NCBI GenBank assembly: GCA_902797065.1
Contig: CADBRK010000096.1
Coordinates: 1 to 17,142, forward strand
DNA: 17,142 nucleotides
Source of the DNA: an uncultured Ruminococcus sp.
Lineage (GTDB): Bacteria > Bacillota > Clostridia > Oscillospirales > Acutalibacteraceae
Direction: 5' to 3'
Within the stretch, counting starts at the first letter, position 1. Every line of letters starts with the position of its first letter. The notes beneath the pieces are model-generated. The model worked only from the letters and a program-made list of their open reading frames with translations, was not told the DNA's origin and searched no databases. Positions 7,223 through 15,088 of the stretch are shown piece after piece. Both the position numbers and the translations under genes were made by a program.

Positions 7223-7251
7223 TTGACTATCTGCCTGTTATTTGCTATAAT
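7223..7251 (+). promoter_or_regulatory. Promoter for aconitase
   Basis: TTGACT (7223-7228) and TATAAT (7246-7251) with a 17-bp spacer. The start codon is 38 bp after the -10 and is preceded by AAGGAGG near 7273-7279. It lies directly downstream of the probable Rex operator. Confidence 0.85.
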
Positions 7252-7289
7252 TAAAACGATTACGAATTAACTGTAAGGAGGAATCCGTT

Positions 7290-9221
7290 ATGGGTTACAC
7301 AATTGCACAAAAGATCATAAAGAATCATCTTCTCAGCGGAGAGATGACGGTAGGCAGTGATATAGGTCTTAAGATCGACCAGACTCTCACTCAGGACGCT
7401 ACCGGTACAATGGCTTATCTCGAGTTTGAAGCTATCGGTATTCCGAGAGTAAAAACAGAAAAGAGCGTTGCTTACATCGACCACAATACATTACAGACAG
7501 GTTTTGAAAACGCAGACGATCACCGTTTTATTCAGACTGTCGCTAAAAAACACGGTATATATTTCTCTCGTCCCGGCAACGGTATCTGTCATCAGGTTCA
7601 CCTCGAAAGATTCGGTCAACCCGGAAAGACTCTTATCGGATCGGACAGCCACACACCCACGGGCGGCGGTATCGGTATGCTCGCTATGGGCGCAGGCGGT
7701 CTTGATGTTGCCGTAGCTATGGGCGGCGGAGCTTATTATATTACAATGCCTAAAATGGTTAAGGTTAACCTTACCGGTAAGCTTTCCGCATGGGTGTCCG
7801 CTAAGGACGTTATCCTTGAAGTTCTCAGGATCATGTCCGTTAAGGGCGGTGTAGGAAAGATCATAGAGTATGCAGGCGAGGGCGTTAAAACACTTACAGT
7901 TCCCGAGCGTGCAACAATTACAAATATGGGCGCAGAGCTTGGCGCAACTACTTCGATATTCCCGTCCGACGAGGTTACGAGAGAGTTCCTCAAGGCTCAG
8001 GGCAGAGAAGAGGACTGGACAGAGTTAAAGTCCGATGAAAACGCAGTTTACGATGAGGTTATAGATATAGACCTTTCAAAGCTTGTACCTATGGCTGCAT
8101 GTCCGCACAGCCCCGATAATGTAAAGACTATCGAGGAGATAGGTCCTCGGAAGATAGATCAGGTATGTATCGGTTCATGCACAAATTCAAGCTACTTAGA
8201 CCTTATGAGAGTTGCGGCTATCCTCAAAGGCAAAACAGTATGCCCGAGCGTATCTCTGGCCATTGCTCCGGGTTCAAAGCAGGTTTACAATATGCTTGCG
8301 CTCAACGGTGCATTGGGCGATCTTATCGCAGCAGGCGCAAGAATTCTCGAATGTGCATGCGGTCCGTGTATCGGTATGGGTCAGTCGCCTAATTCCGCAG
8401 GTATCTCGCTTAGAACATTCAACCGTAACTTTGAGGGCAGATCGGGTACGGCAGACGGTCAGATCTACCTTGTAAGCCCCGAAACGGCAGCGGCTTCCGC
8501 TTTGACAGGCGTATTTACAGACCCGAGAACTCTCGGTGACCCGGTTGAGATAAAGCTTCCCGAGCAGTTCCTCATAAATGATAATATGGTTGTCGCTCCT
8601 ATTGAGGAGGATAAGATGGATACTGTTGAAGTTCTCAGAGGCCCGAACATTAAGCCTTTCCCGCAGACTTCTCCGCTTGATGAAACGATCGAGGCTTCAT
8701 GCGCATTGAAGGTTGGCGATAACATCACAACAGACCACATTATGCCGGCAGGTGCTAAGATACTGCCGCTCAGATCGAATATTCCCGCTATCTCTCAGCA
8801 CTGCTTCACGGTATGCGACAAGGAGTTCCCGCAGAGAGCATTGGCGCTAGGCAAGTCGATCATTGTCGGCGGCGCAAACTACGGTCAGGGTTCTTCAAGA
8901 GAGCACGCAGCGCTCGCGCCTCTCTATCTCGGCGTGAAGGCTGTGCTTGTTAAGAGCTTTGCAAGAATACACAAGAGCAACCTTATCAACGCAGGTATCC
9001 TGCCGCTTACATTTGTAAACGCAGACGATTACGATAAGATCGCTCAGGGCGACGAGATCGTTATCAAGGACGTAAAGGCAAAGCTTGAAAAGGGCGAGCC
9101 TATCGTTGTAACAGACGTGACAAAGGGTATCGACATTCCCGTTGACTGCGAGCTTACGGACAGAACAAAGGCAATTATTATTGCAGGCGGTCTGCTTGAC
9201 TACACAAGAGAGAACTCGTAA
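7290..9221 (+). CDS. acn: Aconitate hydratase (aconitase)
   Basis: Isomerises citrate to isocitrate through cis-aconitate using a [4Fe-4S] cluster; cytoplasmic. 643 aa, the shorter form seen in many Firmicutes, clearly below the roughly 890-900 aa AcnA type. Cluster ligands are C297 in CIGSCTNSS and C357 and C360 in ECACGPCIGMG. Other family motifs include DHNTLQ, SDSHTPTGGGIGMLAMGAGG, and the C-terminal swivel-domain sequences KVGDNITTDHIMPAG and GGANYGQGSSREHAA. It follows a strong promoter and probable Rex site. No terminator is evident after it, so it may be co-transcribed through a 250-bp gap with the unknown gene, isocitrate dehydrogenase and rex. The oxygen-labile cluster fits an anaerobic lifestyle. 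The family is also related to isopropylmalate isomerase, but the full-length fusion of both halves supports aconitase. Confidence 0.95.
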   Translation: MGYTIAQKIIKNHLLSGEMTVGSDIGLKIDQTLTQDATGTMAYLEFEAIGIPRVKTEKSVAYIDHNTLQTGFENADDHRFIQTVAKKHGIYFSRPGNGICHQVHLERFGQPGKTLIGSDSHTPTGGGIGMLAMGAGGLDVAVAMGGGAYYITMPKMVKVNLTGKLSAWVSAKDVILEVLRIMSVKGGVGKIIEYAGEGVKTLTVPERATITNMGAELGATTSIFPSDEVTREFLKAQGREEDWTELKSDENAVYDEVIDIDLSKLVPMAACPHSPDNVKTIEEIGPRKIDQVCIGSCTNSSYLDLMRVAAILKGKTVCPSVSLAIAPGSKQVYNMLALNGALGDLIAAGARILECACGPCIGMGQSPNSAGISLRTFNRNFEGRSGTADGQIYLVSPETAAASALTGVFTDPRTLGDPVEIKLPEQFLINDNMVVAPIEEDKMDTVEVLRGPNIKPFPQTSPLDETIEASCALKVGDNITTDHIMPAGAKILPLRSNIPAISQHCFTVCDKEFPQRALALGKSIIVGGANYGQGSSREHAALAPLYLGVKAVLVKSFARIHKSNLINAGILPLTFVNADDYDKIAQGDEIVIKDVKAKLEKGEPIVVTDVTKGIDIPVDCELTDRTKAIIIAGGLLDYTRENS

Positions 9222-9245
9222 GCTTAGAGTGAATTAGTAGTGAGA

Positions 9246-9448
9246 AATTAGGAGTTAGGAATTGTTGTTTGTGTTTAGTTCATAGTTATTAGCATGAATT
9301 GTTTCTTTTGACATTGGACTAACAAACAACTCCAGACTCCAAACGAAGTTGATGAATAATGCACGTATCGGAAAGACTTCGGATTTTGAATGAGATGTAA
9401 GATTTTAGACAAAAATTTAAACTAACAACTCATTCTTAACTCCTGATT
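9246..9448. repeat. Degenerate MITE-like inverted-repeat element
   Basis: The gap between aconitase and the next gene has imperfect terminal inverted repeats: AATTAGGAGTTAGGAAT from 9246 resembles the reverse complement of ATTCTTAACTCCTGATT ending at 9448, and similarity continues inward (TGTTGTTTG against AACTAACAACTC). A further inner copy, ACTAACAAACAACTCC near 9319-9334, is inverted relative to the left arm. There is no ORF. This resembles a decayed non-autonomous element. Target duplications were not identified. Confidence 0.45.
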
Positions 9449-9471
9449 ACGTGAAAAAGGAAGATTAAATA

Positions 9472-10029
9472 ATGGATAATGCAGACCAAAAGGAAATAAT
9501 AAAATATTGTTCTCCAAATGCAGCGGTGGCGATTGTCGGAGCGGTGTTTTTTGTGCTTTCCATACCGGGGTTCTTTATTACAAAGGCGATAACCGCCGAT
9601 AGTTTAAAAGCAGGTGTAGTCGGCGGAGTAATGGCGGTAATGGGAATTGTGTTTTTTATGCTGAGATATTACTATTCCATCACGGCGGCAAACGCAATAA
9701 AAAGAGAAGAAAAAAACGGCGGAGAAGCTTTTCTTGTTTCCGATTTCAGACAAGGCGAAAGATTTTTGCGTAACAGAGTTATCTGCGGCGAGCATTATAT
9801 TTTCGGCGCAGCTACGGGAGTAATCGTGAGATTATCCGATATTAAAGAGATACGTCGGGAAACGAAATACTACAGAGCTGTTCCTACAGCTGAAAACTTG
9901 GTTCTTGTTCTGAGAAACAATAAAAAGGTTACGCTTTGTTCAATAAGCCAAATAGAAAGCAACCACCCGCCGTATTCCGATATTATTCGAACAATATGCA
10001 GATACGAACCTGACGTAGAAATAAAATAA
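9472..10029 (+). CDS. Two-TM membrane protein of unknown function
   Basis: 185 aa, not recognised as a named family. A short N-terminus is followed by two hydrophobic segments (about 17-36 and 47-68), then a soluble domain of about 115 residues, probably cytoplasmic by the positive-inside rule (NAIKREEKNGG after the second TM). The soluble part contains FRQGERFLRNRVICGEHYIFGAATGV (split across 92-117), which looks like a beta-rich module. It aligns by eye with the 196-aa protein coded at 15637-16227 (RF, RV-x-x-G, I-x-G, GV(I/V), same TM layout). The gene starts with AAGGA upstream and ends 25 bp before isocitrate dehydrogenase, so the two are likely in one operon. A role in central metabolism is not supported by its sequence. 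Confidence 0.8.
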   Translation: MDNADQKEIIKYCSPNAAVAIVGAVFFVLSIPGFFITKAITADSLKAGVVGGVMAVMGIVFFMLRYYYSITAANAIKREEKNGGEAFLVSDFRQGERFLRNRVICGEHYIFGAATGVIVRLSDIKEIRRETKYYRAVPTAENLVLVLRNNKKVTLCSISQIESNHPPYSDIIRTICRYEPDVEIK

Positions 10030-10054
10030 TACGATTATAAAGGAGATATTAGAA

Positions 10055-11266
10055 ATGTCCGATAAAATACAGATGAAAACGCCCATCGTTGAGATGGACG
10101 GCGACGAGATGACAAGAGTCATCTGGAAGATGATCAAAGATATACTTCTTACACCGTATATCGACCTTAAAACAGAGTATTATGACCTCGGTCTTGTAAA
10201 CAGAAATGCCACTAACGATCAGGTTACGCTTGACAGCGCAGAGGCTACAAAAAAGTACGGTGTTGCCGTAAAGTGCGCTACGATCACTCCGAATGCAGAC
10301 AGAGTAAAAGAGTATAACCTCAAGGAGATGTGGAAATCCCCGAACGGTACTATCAGAGCAGCGCTCGACGGTACGGTTTTCAGAAGTCCTATTCTTGTTA
10401 AGGGTATCACTCCGTATATCCCCACATGGACTAAGCCTATTACTATCGCGCGTCACGCTTACGGCGATGTCTACAAGAACACCGAAATGGTAGTTGAAGG
10501 CGGCAGCAAGGCTGAACTCTGCGTAACAAAAGCAGACGGCACAGAGGAGAGAAGTCTTATTCATGACTTCAAAACAGATGGTATTATCCAGGGTATGCAT
10601 AATATAGACAAGAGTATCGGCAGCTTTGCAAGATCATGCTTCAACTATGCTCTTGACATCAAGCAGGATATCTGGTTTGCTACAAAGGATACTATCTCCA
10701 AGAAGTACGATCACCGCTTTAAGGATATATTCAACGAGATATTTGAGAACGAGTATAAAGAGAAATTCGAGAAGGCAGGGATTTCTTATTTCTACACTCT
10801 TATCGACGACGCTGTTGCAAGGGTTATCCGTTCGGACGGCGGCTACATCTGGGCTTGCAAAAACTATGACGGTGATGTAATGTCTGATATGATAGCTACC
10901 GCTTTCGGTTCTCTTGCCATGATGACGTCTGTACTCGTATCACCGAGCGGTGTATATGAGTATGAGGCTGCACACGGTACAGTACAGAGACATTACTATA
11001 AATATCTTAAGGGTGAAACAACTTCGACTAACTCTGTTGCAACTCTCTTTGCATGGACGGGCGCACTCAGAAAAAGAGGCGAAATGGACGAAACGCCCGA
11101 GCTTTGCGCATTTGCCGACAAGCTTGAAAAAGCAACTATAAAGACTATAGAGGACGGCGTTATGACAGGCGACCTTGCTCTGCTCTCCAAGCTTGAGAAC
11201 ATTACAAAGGTCGATACCGAAACATTCCTCAGAGAAGTTGATAAGAGATTACAGGAGATGCTCTGA
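10055..11266 (+). CDS. icd: Isocitrate dehydrogenase, NADP-type, homodimeric class
   Basis: Oxidatively decarboxylates isocitrate to 2-oxoglutarate, giving NADPH; cytoplasmic. 403 aa, the length of the eukaryotic-like homodimeric (type II) class and unlike the E. coli Icd sequence type. Diagnostic segments include TPIVEMDGDEMTRVIW near the start, SPNGTIR (S95, N97), LDGTVFRSPI, metal ligands equivalent to D251, D274 and D278 (LIDDAVA, NYDGDVMSD), EAAHGTVQRHY, and TSTNSVATLFAWTGAL. NADP use is inferred from class membership (Arg/His after HGTV: QRHYY). AAAGGAG lies upstream with suitable spacing. It is followed 18 bp later by rex. With citrate synthase and aconitase in the window it completes the oxidative branch to 2-oxoglutarate. 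Confidence 0.96.
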   Translation: MSDKIQMKTPIVEMDGDEMTRVIWKMIKDILLTPYIDLKTEYYDLGLVNRNATNDQVTLDSAEATKKYGVAVKCATITPNADRVKEYNLKEMWKSPNGTIRAALDGTVFRSPILVKGITPYIPTWTKPITIARHAYGDVYKNTEMVVEGGSKAELCVTKADGTEERSLIHDFKTDGIIQGMHNIDKSIGSFARSCFNYALDIKQDIWFATKDTISKKYDHRFKDIFNEIFENEYKEKFEKAGISYFYTLIDDAVARVIRSDGGYIWACKNYDGDVMSDMIATAFGSLAMMTSVLVSPSGVYEYEAAHGTVQRHYYKYLKGETTSTNSVATLFAWTGALRKRGEMDETPELCAFADKLEKATIKTIEDGVMTGDLALLSKLENITKVDTETFLREVDKRLQEML

Positions 11267-11284
11267 TATACGGAGGTATGTTCA

Positions 11285-11926
11285 GTGGCTAAGAGAGATA
11301 ATATATCTTCATCTGTTATCAGACGATTGCCGAGATATTACCGTTTTTTGCGGGAACTTGACTCCCGGGGCGTCACGCATGTAAGCTCGGGCGAGTTAGC
11401 AAGAAGAATGAGGTCTACCGCATCTCAGGTGCGGCAGGATCTAAACTGCTTCGGAGAATTCGGGCAGCAGGGGATAGGTTATAATGTTTCAATGCTGCGT
11501 GACGTGATCGAAGATATTCTCGGAATCAAGTGTATGTATCCCGCTATACTTATCGGTGCCGGCAATATAGGTCACGCTATCGCAAATCAGGTGATGTTTG
11601 AGGGCAGGTGCTTTGAGCTTATCGGGATATTCGATAAAGACCCCGACAAAATCGGCAGTGATGTAGGCGGATTGGTTATTCAAAATGTAGATCAGCTTGA
11701 ATCGTTCTGCCGCAGTCATTATGTTACTACGGCGATACTCTGCGTGCCAAAAGCTGCAGTTGAACCTATTGCCGAAACGCTGTATGAGTCGGGTGTGAGG
11801 AGCTTCTGGAATTTCAGTCACTATGATCTGAATATGAAGTTTGACAACGTTATTGTCGAGAATGTTCATATAAGCGACAGTCTTATGCAGCTTTGTTTCA
11901 GACTTAAAAAGACGAACAGTGATTAA
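11285..11926 (+). CDS. rex: Redox-sensing transcriptional repressor Rex
   Basis: Dimeric repressor that binds DNA when NADH is low and lets go when NADH/NAD+ rises. 213 aa, the normal length. The N-terminal winged helix covers about 8-80, with the recognition region SSGELARRMRSTASQVRQDL (34-53) and the wing GEFGQQGIGYNV. A Rossmann fold follows: GAGNIG at 91-96, with D117/D119 in IFDKDPDKIG at the end of the second strand. The C-terminal swap helix includes LMQLCFRLK. The start is GTG 11285, with GGAGG (11272-11276) 8 bases upstream; an ATG at 11279 is out of frame and closes after four codons. It is 18 bp after isocitrate dehydrogenase, so co-transcribed with it. A strong terminator follows directly. 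Confidence 0.97.
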   Translation: MAKRDNISSSVIRRLPRYYRFLRELDSRGVTHVSSGELARRMRSTASQVRQDLNCFGEFGQQGIGYNVSMLRDVIEDILGIKCMYPAILIGAGNIGHAIANQVMFEGRCFELIGIFDKDPDKIGSDVGGLVIQNVDQLESFCRSHYVTTAILCVPKAAVEPIAETLYESGVRSFWNFSHYDLNMKFDNVIVENVHISDSLMQLCFRLKKTNSD

Positions 11927-11930
11927 AATC

Positions 11931-11968
11931 TGTCACGGTATGGCGAAAAGCAGTACCGTGACATTTTT
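11931..11968 (+). terminator. Intrinsic terminator after rex
   Basis: TGTCACGGTA (11931-11940) and TACCGTGACA (11954-11963) form a perfect 10-bp stem with a 13-base loop followed by TTTTT. It begins 5 bases after the rex stop and ends the icd-rex unit. Confidence 0.93.
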
Positions 11969-12107
11969 AAACGAGGAGCTAAGCTCCAACAAGCTCGCTT
12001 GATTGGAGCGAGCGACGACATCAATAAACGTCGTGGAGCTTTACTCCTGCGGTTGGGAACCGTCCCCGACGGCAGGCGAGACCCGGGGAACATCGACGTT
12101 TGTTATA
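11966..12107 (+). repeat. Structured interspersed repeat, copy 1 (long form)
   Basis: Shares TTTAAAC(G/A)AGGAGC at its left end and an identical 58-bp right end (12050-12107) with 16257-16369. It has a 30-bp segment, 11980-12009, absent from copy 2 and bounded by GGAGC repeats. Internal inverted repeats are GGAGCT-A-AGCTCC (11975-11987), CAAGC-TC-GCTTG (11990-12001), ACGAC with GTCGT, GGTT-GGG-AACC, CCGTC-CCC-GACGG (12060-12072), and a long-range pair AAACGTCG (12027-12034) with CGACGTTT (12094-12101). There is no ORF. It begins at the rex terminator T-run and ends 8 bp before the -35 of the next promoter. Family unknown to me. Confidence 0.85.
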
Positions 12108-12115
12108 AATTATTA

Positions 12116-12144
12116 TTGTCATTTCGGAGATTTGATTGTATAAT
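12116..12144 (+). promoter_or_regulatory. Promoter for the carbonic anhydrase operon
   Basis: TTGTCA (12116-12121) and TATAAT (12139-12144) are separated by 17 bp. The start codon at 12172 is preceded by AGGAGGGG. The -35 lies 8 bp after the end of repeat copy 1. Confidence 0.8.
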
Positions 12145-12171
12145 AGAATATAAAGAATAGGAGGGGATAGC

Positions 12172-12741
12172 ATGGTACATTATGCTGTAACAGCCGAAGA
12201 GGCATTGAGAAAACTAAAGAACGGAAATGAGTACTATTCAAAAAACAACAGTAATACAGGCGATATTTCCGGTGAAATACGCATGGATACTCTTACTAAC
12301 GGTCAAAGACCGTATGCGGTTGTGGTATCCTGCTCGGATTCGAGAGTGATACCCGAGGTTGCGTTCAACGCGGGCATAGGCGAGCTTTTTGTGATCCGCG
12401 TCGCAGGCAATGTCATAGACGATCATCAGCTTGGTTCTATAGAATACGCAGTTTCACATCTTGGAATAAAACTTGTTGTTGTTCTCGGGCATAATCACTG
12501 CGGTGCTGTTGACGCTGCGGTAAATCACGATCCGGACGGCTTTGTGAAGTTTATTACGGACGAGATAAAGCTTGCTATAGGCGATGAAAAAGACGAATAT
12601 AAAGCCACCTGCCTGAATGTAAGAAGAAGCGTCGATGTTATAGAAAAAAGCTTTGAGATTCAGCGTGAGGAGAAGCACGGACTTCGTGTCATAGGTGCGG
12701 TATACAGACTTGAGGACGGTACGGTGAAGTTCAATGTCTGA
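12172..12741 (+). CDS. Beta-class carbonic anhydrase
   Basis: Zinc enzyme interconverting CO2 and bicarbonate in the cytoplasm; bicarbonate would feed carboxylation reactions. 189 aa. Zinc ligands are C54 in SCSDSRV, H107 and C110 in GHNHCGAV, with the D56/R58 pair typical of the beta class. GELFVIRVAGNV and GSIEYAVSHLG are also family motifs. It is at the short end of the family length, with the C-terminus ending in GAVYRLEDGTVKFNV, which is a usual final strand, so it appears complete. ATG 12172 has AGGAGGGG 5 bases upstream and a clear promoter. The 3' end overlaps the next gene by 8 bases, so translation is coupled to the hydrolase. The lack of a signal peptide supports a cytoplasmic site. 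Confidence 0.95.
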   Translation: MVHYAVTAEEALRKLKNGNEYYSKNNSNTGDISGEIRMDTLTNGQRPYAVVVSCSDSRVIPEVAFNAGIGELFVIRVAGNVIDDHQLGSIEYAVSHLGIKLVVVLGHNHCGAVDAAVNHDPDGFVKFITDEIKLAIGDEKDEYKATCLNVRRSVDVIEKSFEIQREEKHGLRVIGAVYRLEDGTVKFNV

Positions 12742-13513
12742 AATCAAAAAGAAGACGCATTCCCGTAAAAAGGCCATTATCTCACTTGTTTTCGCAGGAG
12801 TGATTATCCTCTCTGCCGCTGTATTCTTTATCTATATGGAAAACTATTACCATGCGGACAATGAAGCATTGAAAGCACTGATCTCCGATGAAAATGTTAC
12901 TGTTACTCAAACAGAATCAGGCTGGCTGTTTGACGGTGCCGGAGATAACGATCTGCTGATATTCTATCCGGGAGCAAAAGTAGAAGAACAGTCATATGCG
13001 CCTTTGATGCGCAGTCTTTCCGAAAACGGTATTGATACATATCTCGTGAAAATGCCGTTTCGGTTTGCTTTATTCGGTATCAATAAAGCAGACGATATTA
13101 TCGGAAGTACGGATTACGCTCATTACTATGTCGGAGGTCATTCCCTTGGCGGTGCGATGTCCGCTGTATATGCGTCCGATAACGGAGAAAAGCTGAATGG
13201 TCTGGTATTGCTGGCTGCGTACCCGACAAAACCGCTTGATAACGATCTTACCGAAATAATCGTCTATGGTTCTGACGATACCGTTCTGAATGTTGAGAAG
13301 GTTATTGAAGGCAGGAAGTTTCAAACAGACAATTACACGGAATATGTAATCGAAGGCGGAAATCATGCAGAATTCGGAAATTACGGTGAACAAAAGGGCG
13401 ACGGTCAAGCTAAGATAACAGCAGAAAAGCAGCAGAGCGAAGCAGTCACACTAATTATAGATAAACTATTACGTAAAACAGATGAAAAAACTCTCGATGA
13501 CAGTTCATCATAG
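12734..13513 (+). CDS. Membrane-anchored alpha/beta hydrolase
   Basis: 259 aa. A basic N-terminus (KKKTHSRKK) is followed by one TM segment (about 15-34), so the catalytic domain is probably outside the membrane. The hydrolase fold shows the nucleophile elbow GGHSLGGA with S137, an acid near D181/D182 in VYGSDDTVLN, and H211 in EGGNHAEFG. FYPGAKVEEQSYAPL near 76-90 holds the likely oxyanion loop. This resembles the alpha/beta-hydrolase family 5 (PF12695-like) proteins. The substrate cannot be inferred. It overlaps the carbonic anhydrase gene by 8 bases and ends 19 bases before the start chosen for the DUF218 gene, so the three form one operon. Confidence 0.88.
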   Translation: MSEIKKKTHSRKKAIISLVFAGVIILSAAVFFIYMENYYHADNEALKALISDENVTVTQTESGWLFDGAGDNDLLIFYPGAKVEEQSYAPLMRSLSENGIDTYLVKMPFRFALFGINKADDIIGSTDYAHYYVGGHSLGGAMSAVYASDNGEKLNGLVLLAAYPTKPLDNDLTEIIVYGSDDTVLNVEKVIEGRKFQTDNYTEYVIEGGNHAEFGNYGEQKGDGQAKITAEKQQSEAVTLIIDKLLRKTDEKTLDDSSS

Positions 13514-13532
13514 TGTTTTTTGGGGTGTGAAG

Positions 13533-14993
13533 ATGAAAAGAAAATATGTAGTAATGATTGGTATACTTCTTATTATGCTATGTACATTTGTGACGTACAC
13601 AACAGGGAGAAAACTTACTCTGAAAATCCCTGTTGATCAGGCGGGAAAAGATGTAACTGCCTTTGATGTTAATATTGATCAGGAAGATGAATTTGTCAAA
13701 CTGGACTCTAAGCTGATTCACGATGGTCAGATGATTCTTACATTGAACTCGGTTAAAGAAGGAAAGGCATACATTGATATTACAGCCGATAATTACTATT
13801 ATTCTCAAGTAGTATATGTGCACAGATCGGGCATAATTACAGAAGGGAATTTCTTCGGCAGCGCAAGAGCCGGTATAGTTTTCCCGATTGCTGTGATTAT
13901 GTATCTTGTCGTGGTTTTGTGGAACGTTATTATTCAGTACCGTAAGGATATGCATATCAGTTTGTACCAATATGAGAATATCCGCAATCTTGGCTGGATA
14001 ATTTATCTTATCGCAATAATTCTCGGGCAGATAAACTTCCTGACGAGTTCGTCGCCTATCAACGCAGTTCGCTCCCTGATTAATTCAGCTTCGGGATTTG
14101 CTGTTTTTGCTCTTCCGGCAGCGTTTACTGTATCGGTTCTTGTTGCGGTAAGTAATGTCGTGTTAATGCAGAGAGAGGGTACAAACTGGCGCAATATGCT
14201 CGGTTTGATTCTGGGTGTATTGATATGCGCAGTAACACTATTTCCTCTTGTGCTCTCCGAGATGCTGCATCGTACAACGGTTGTAGACGTACACGATGAA
14301 AACGGAATTGCTATGTACATAGAGATGGCAGTCACAAATTCGATTCTTACCGCAGTAACATATCTTGAGTGTATTTTGATCGGAACCGTTATTCTTTCCG
14401 TAAAGTCGGCAAAAAAGATTCCCGCCTTTGATAAGGATTATATCATGATACTTGGATGTCAGATTCGCCCAGATGGTTCGCTTACTCCGCTGCTTAAAGG
14501 AAGAACCGACAGAGCGCTTGAATTTGCCGACATGCAGGAGAATAATTCAGGCAAAAAGGTTATATTTGTTCCTTCGGGAGGCAAGGGCGATGACGAAGCA
14601 ATAGCAGAAGGTCAGGCAATTCATTATTATCTTTTAGAAAAAGGCGTATCTGAAGACAGAATACTAACCGAAGATAGGTCTGAAAATACCTATGAAAATA
14701 TGAAAAATTCTGTTGAGCTGATTAAAGAAAAAACAAGTATTACCGAACCAAAGCTTGCTTTTTCAACTACAAATTACCATGTATTTCGTTCGGGAGTGCT
14801 TGCCGAAAAGCAGGGAATACACGCAGAGGGTATAGGGAGCAGAACTAAAAGCTATTTTTACATAAACGCTTTTATCCGTGAGTTCATGGCTACCATTTAC
14901 TCGGAGTGGAAGATCCATATCAGAGTAATTCTTGAAATGGTGTTTTTTATAATTATAGCTGTATTGGCAATATATTTCTCAAATAATCTCTGA
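13533..14993 (+). CDS. Polytopic membrane protein with C-terminal DUF218 (YdcF/ElyC/SanA-like) domain
   Basis: 486 aa from ATG 13533. An N-terminal TM anchor (MKRKYVVMIGILLIML) is followed by an external segment of about 90 residues, then about five hydrophobic helices, a DUF218 domain from about 303 to 455, and a final TM helix. The domain is shown by YIMILGCQIRPDGSLTPLL, GRTDRALEF, FVPSGGKGDDEAIAEGQA, DRSENTYENM and FSTTNYHVFRSG. DUF218 proteins are linked to cell-envelope maintenance, but their reaction is not firmly known. An in-frame ATG at 13482 would add 17 residues (KKLSMTVHHSVFWGVK) and overlap the hydrolase gene by 32 bases; the later start is preferred because it gives a normal membrane anchor and has GGGGTG 5-6 bases upstream. 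Last gene of the carbonic anhydrase operon. Confidence 0.85.
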   Translation: MKRKYVVMIGILLIMLCTFVTYTTGRKLTLKIPVDQAGKDVTAFDVNIDQEDEFVKLDSKLIHDGQMILTLNSVKEGKAYIDITADNYYYSQVVYVHRSGIITEGNFFGSARAGIVFPIAVIMYLVVVLWNVIIQYRKDMHISLYQYENIRNLGWIIYLIAIILGQINFLTSSSPINAVRSLINSASGFAVFALPAAFTVSVLVAVSNVVLMQREGTNWRNMLGLILGVLICAVTLFPLVLSEMLHRTTVVDVHDENGIAMYIEMAVTNSILTAVTYLECILIGTVILSVKSAKKIPAFDKDYIMILGCQIRPDGSLTPLLKGRTDRALEFADMQENNSGKKVIFVPSGGKGDDEAIAEGQAIHYYLLEKGVSEDRILTEDRSENTYENMKNSVELIKEKTSITEPKLAFSTTNYHVFRSGVLAEKQGIHAEGIGSRTKSYFYINAFIREFMATIYSEWKIHIRVILEMVFFIIIAVLAIYFSNNL

Positions 14994-15049
14994 CCTTTGT
15001 AATAATATAAGTACGTTAAACTTATCATATAATACTTTAGAATCAATAT

Positions 15050-15088
15050 AGCTCCTTAACACCAGGTGATGATGTTAAGGAGCTTTTC
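15050..15088. terminator. Bidirectional terminator between convergent genes
   Basis: AGCTCCTTAACA (15050-15061) and TGTTAAGGAGCT (15073-15084) form a perfect 12-bp stem with an 11-base loop, followed by TTTT on the + strand. It lies between the stops of the DUF218 gene (+) and the VanZ-like gene (-), so it can end both transcripts, although the minus side lacks a strong T-run. Confidence 0.85.

Noticed and set aside
8165..8475. Short + strand frames inside aconitase
   Set aside because: Shadows of the strongly supported aconitase frame carrying the cluster cysteines.
9308..9313. TTGACA as a promoter for the 9472-10029 gene
   Set aside because: No -10-like sequence at 16-18 bp downstream.
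11966..12107. Riboswitch or leader RNA for carbonic anhydrase
   Set aside because: The repeat lies upstream of the promoter, not in the leader, and its second copy is antisense to the gene it follows.
13482..13532. Longer start for the DUF218 protein
   Set aside because: It would overlap the hydrolase by 32 bases and put a polar stretch before the membrane anchor; it cannot be fully excluded.
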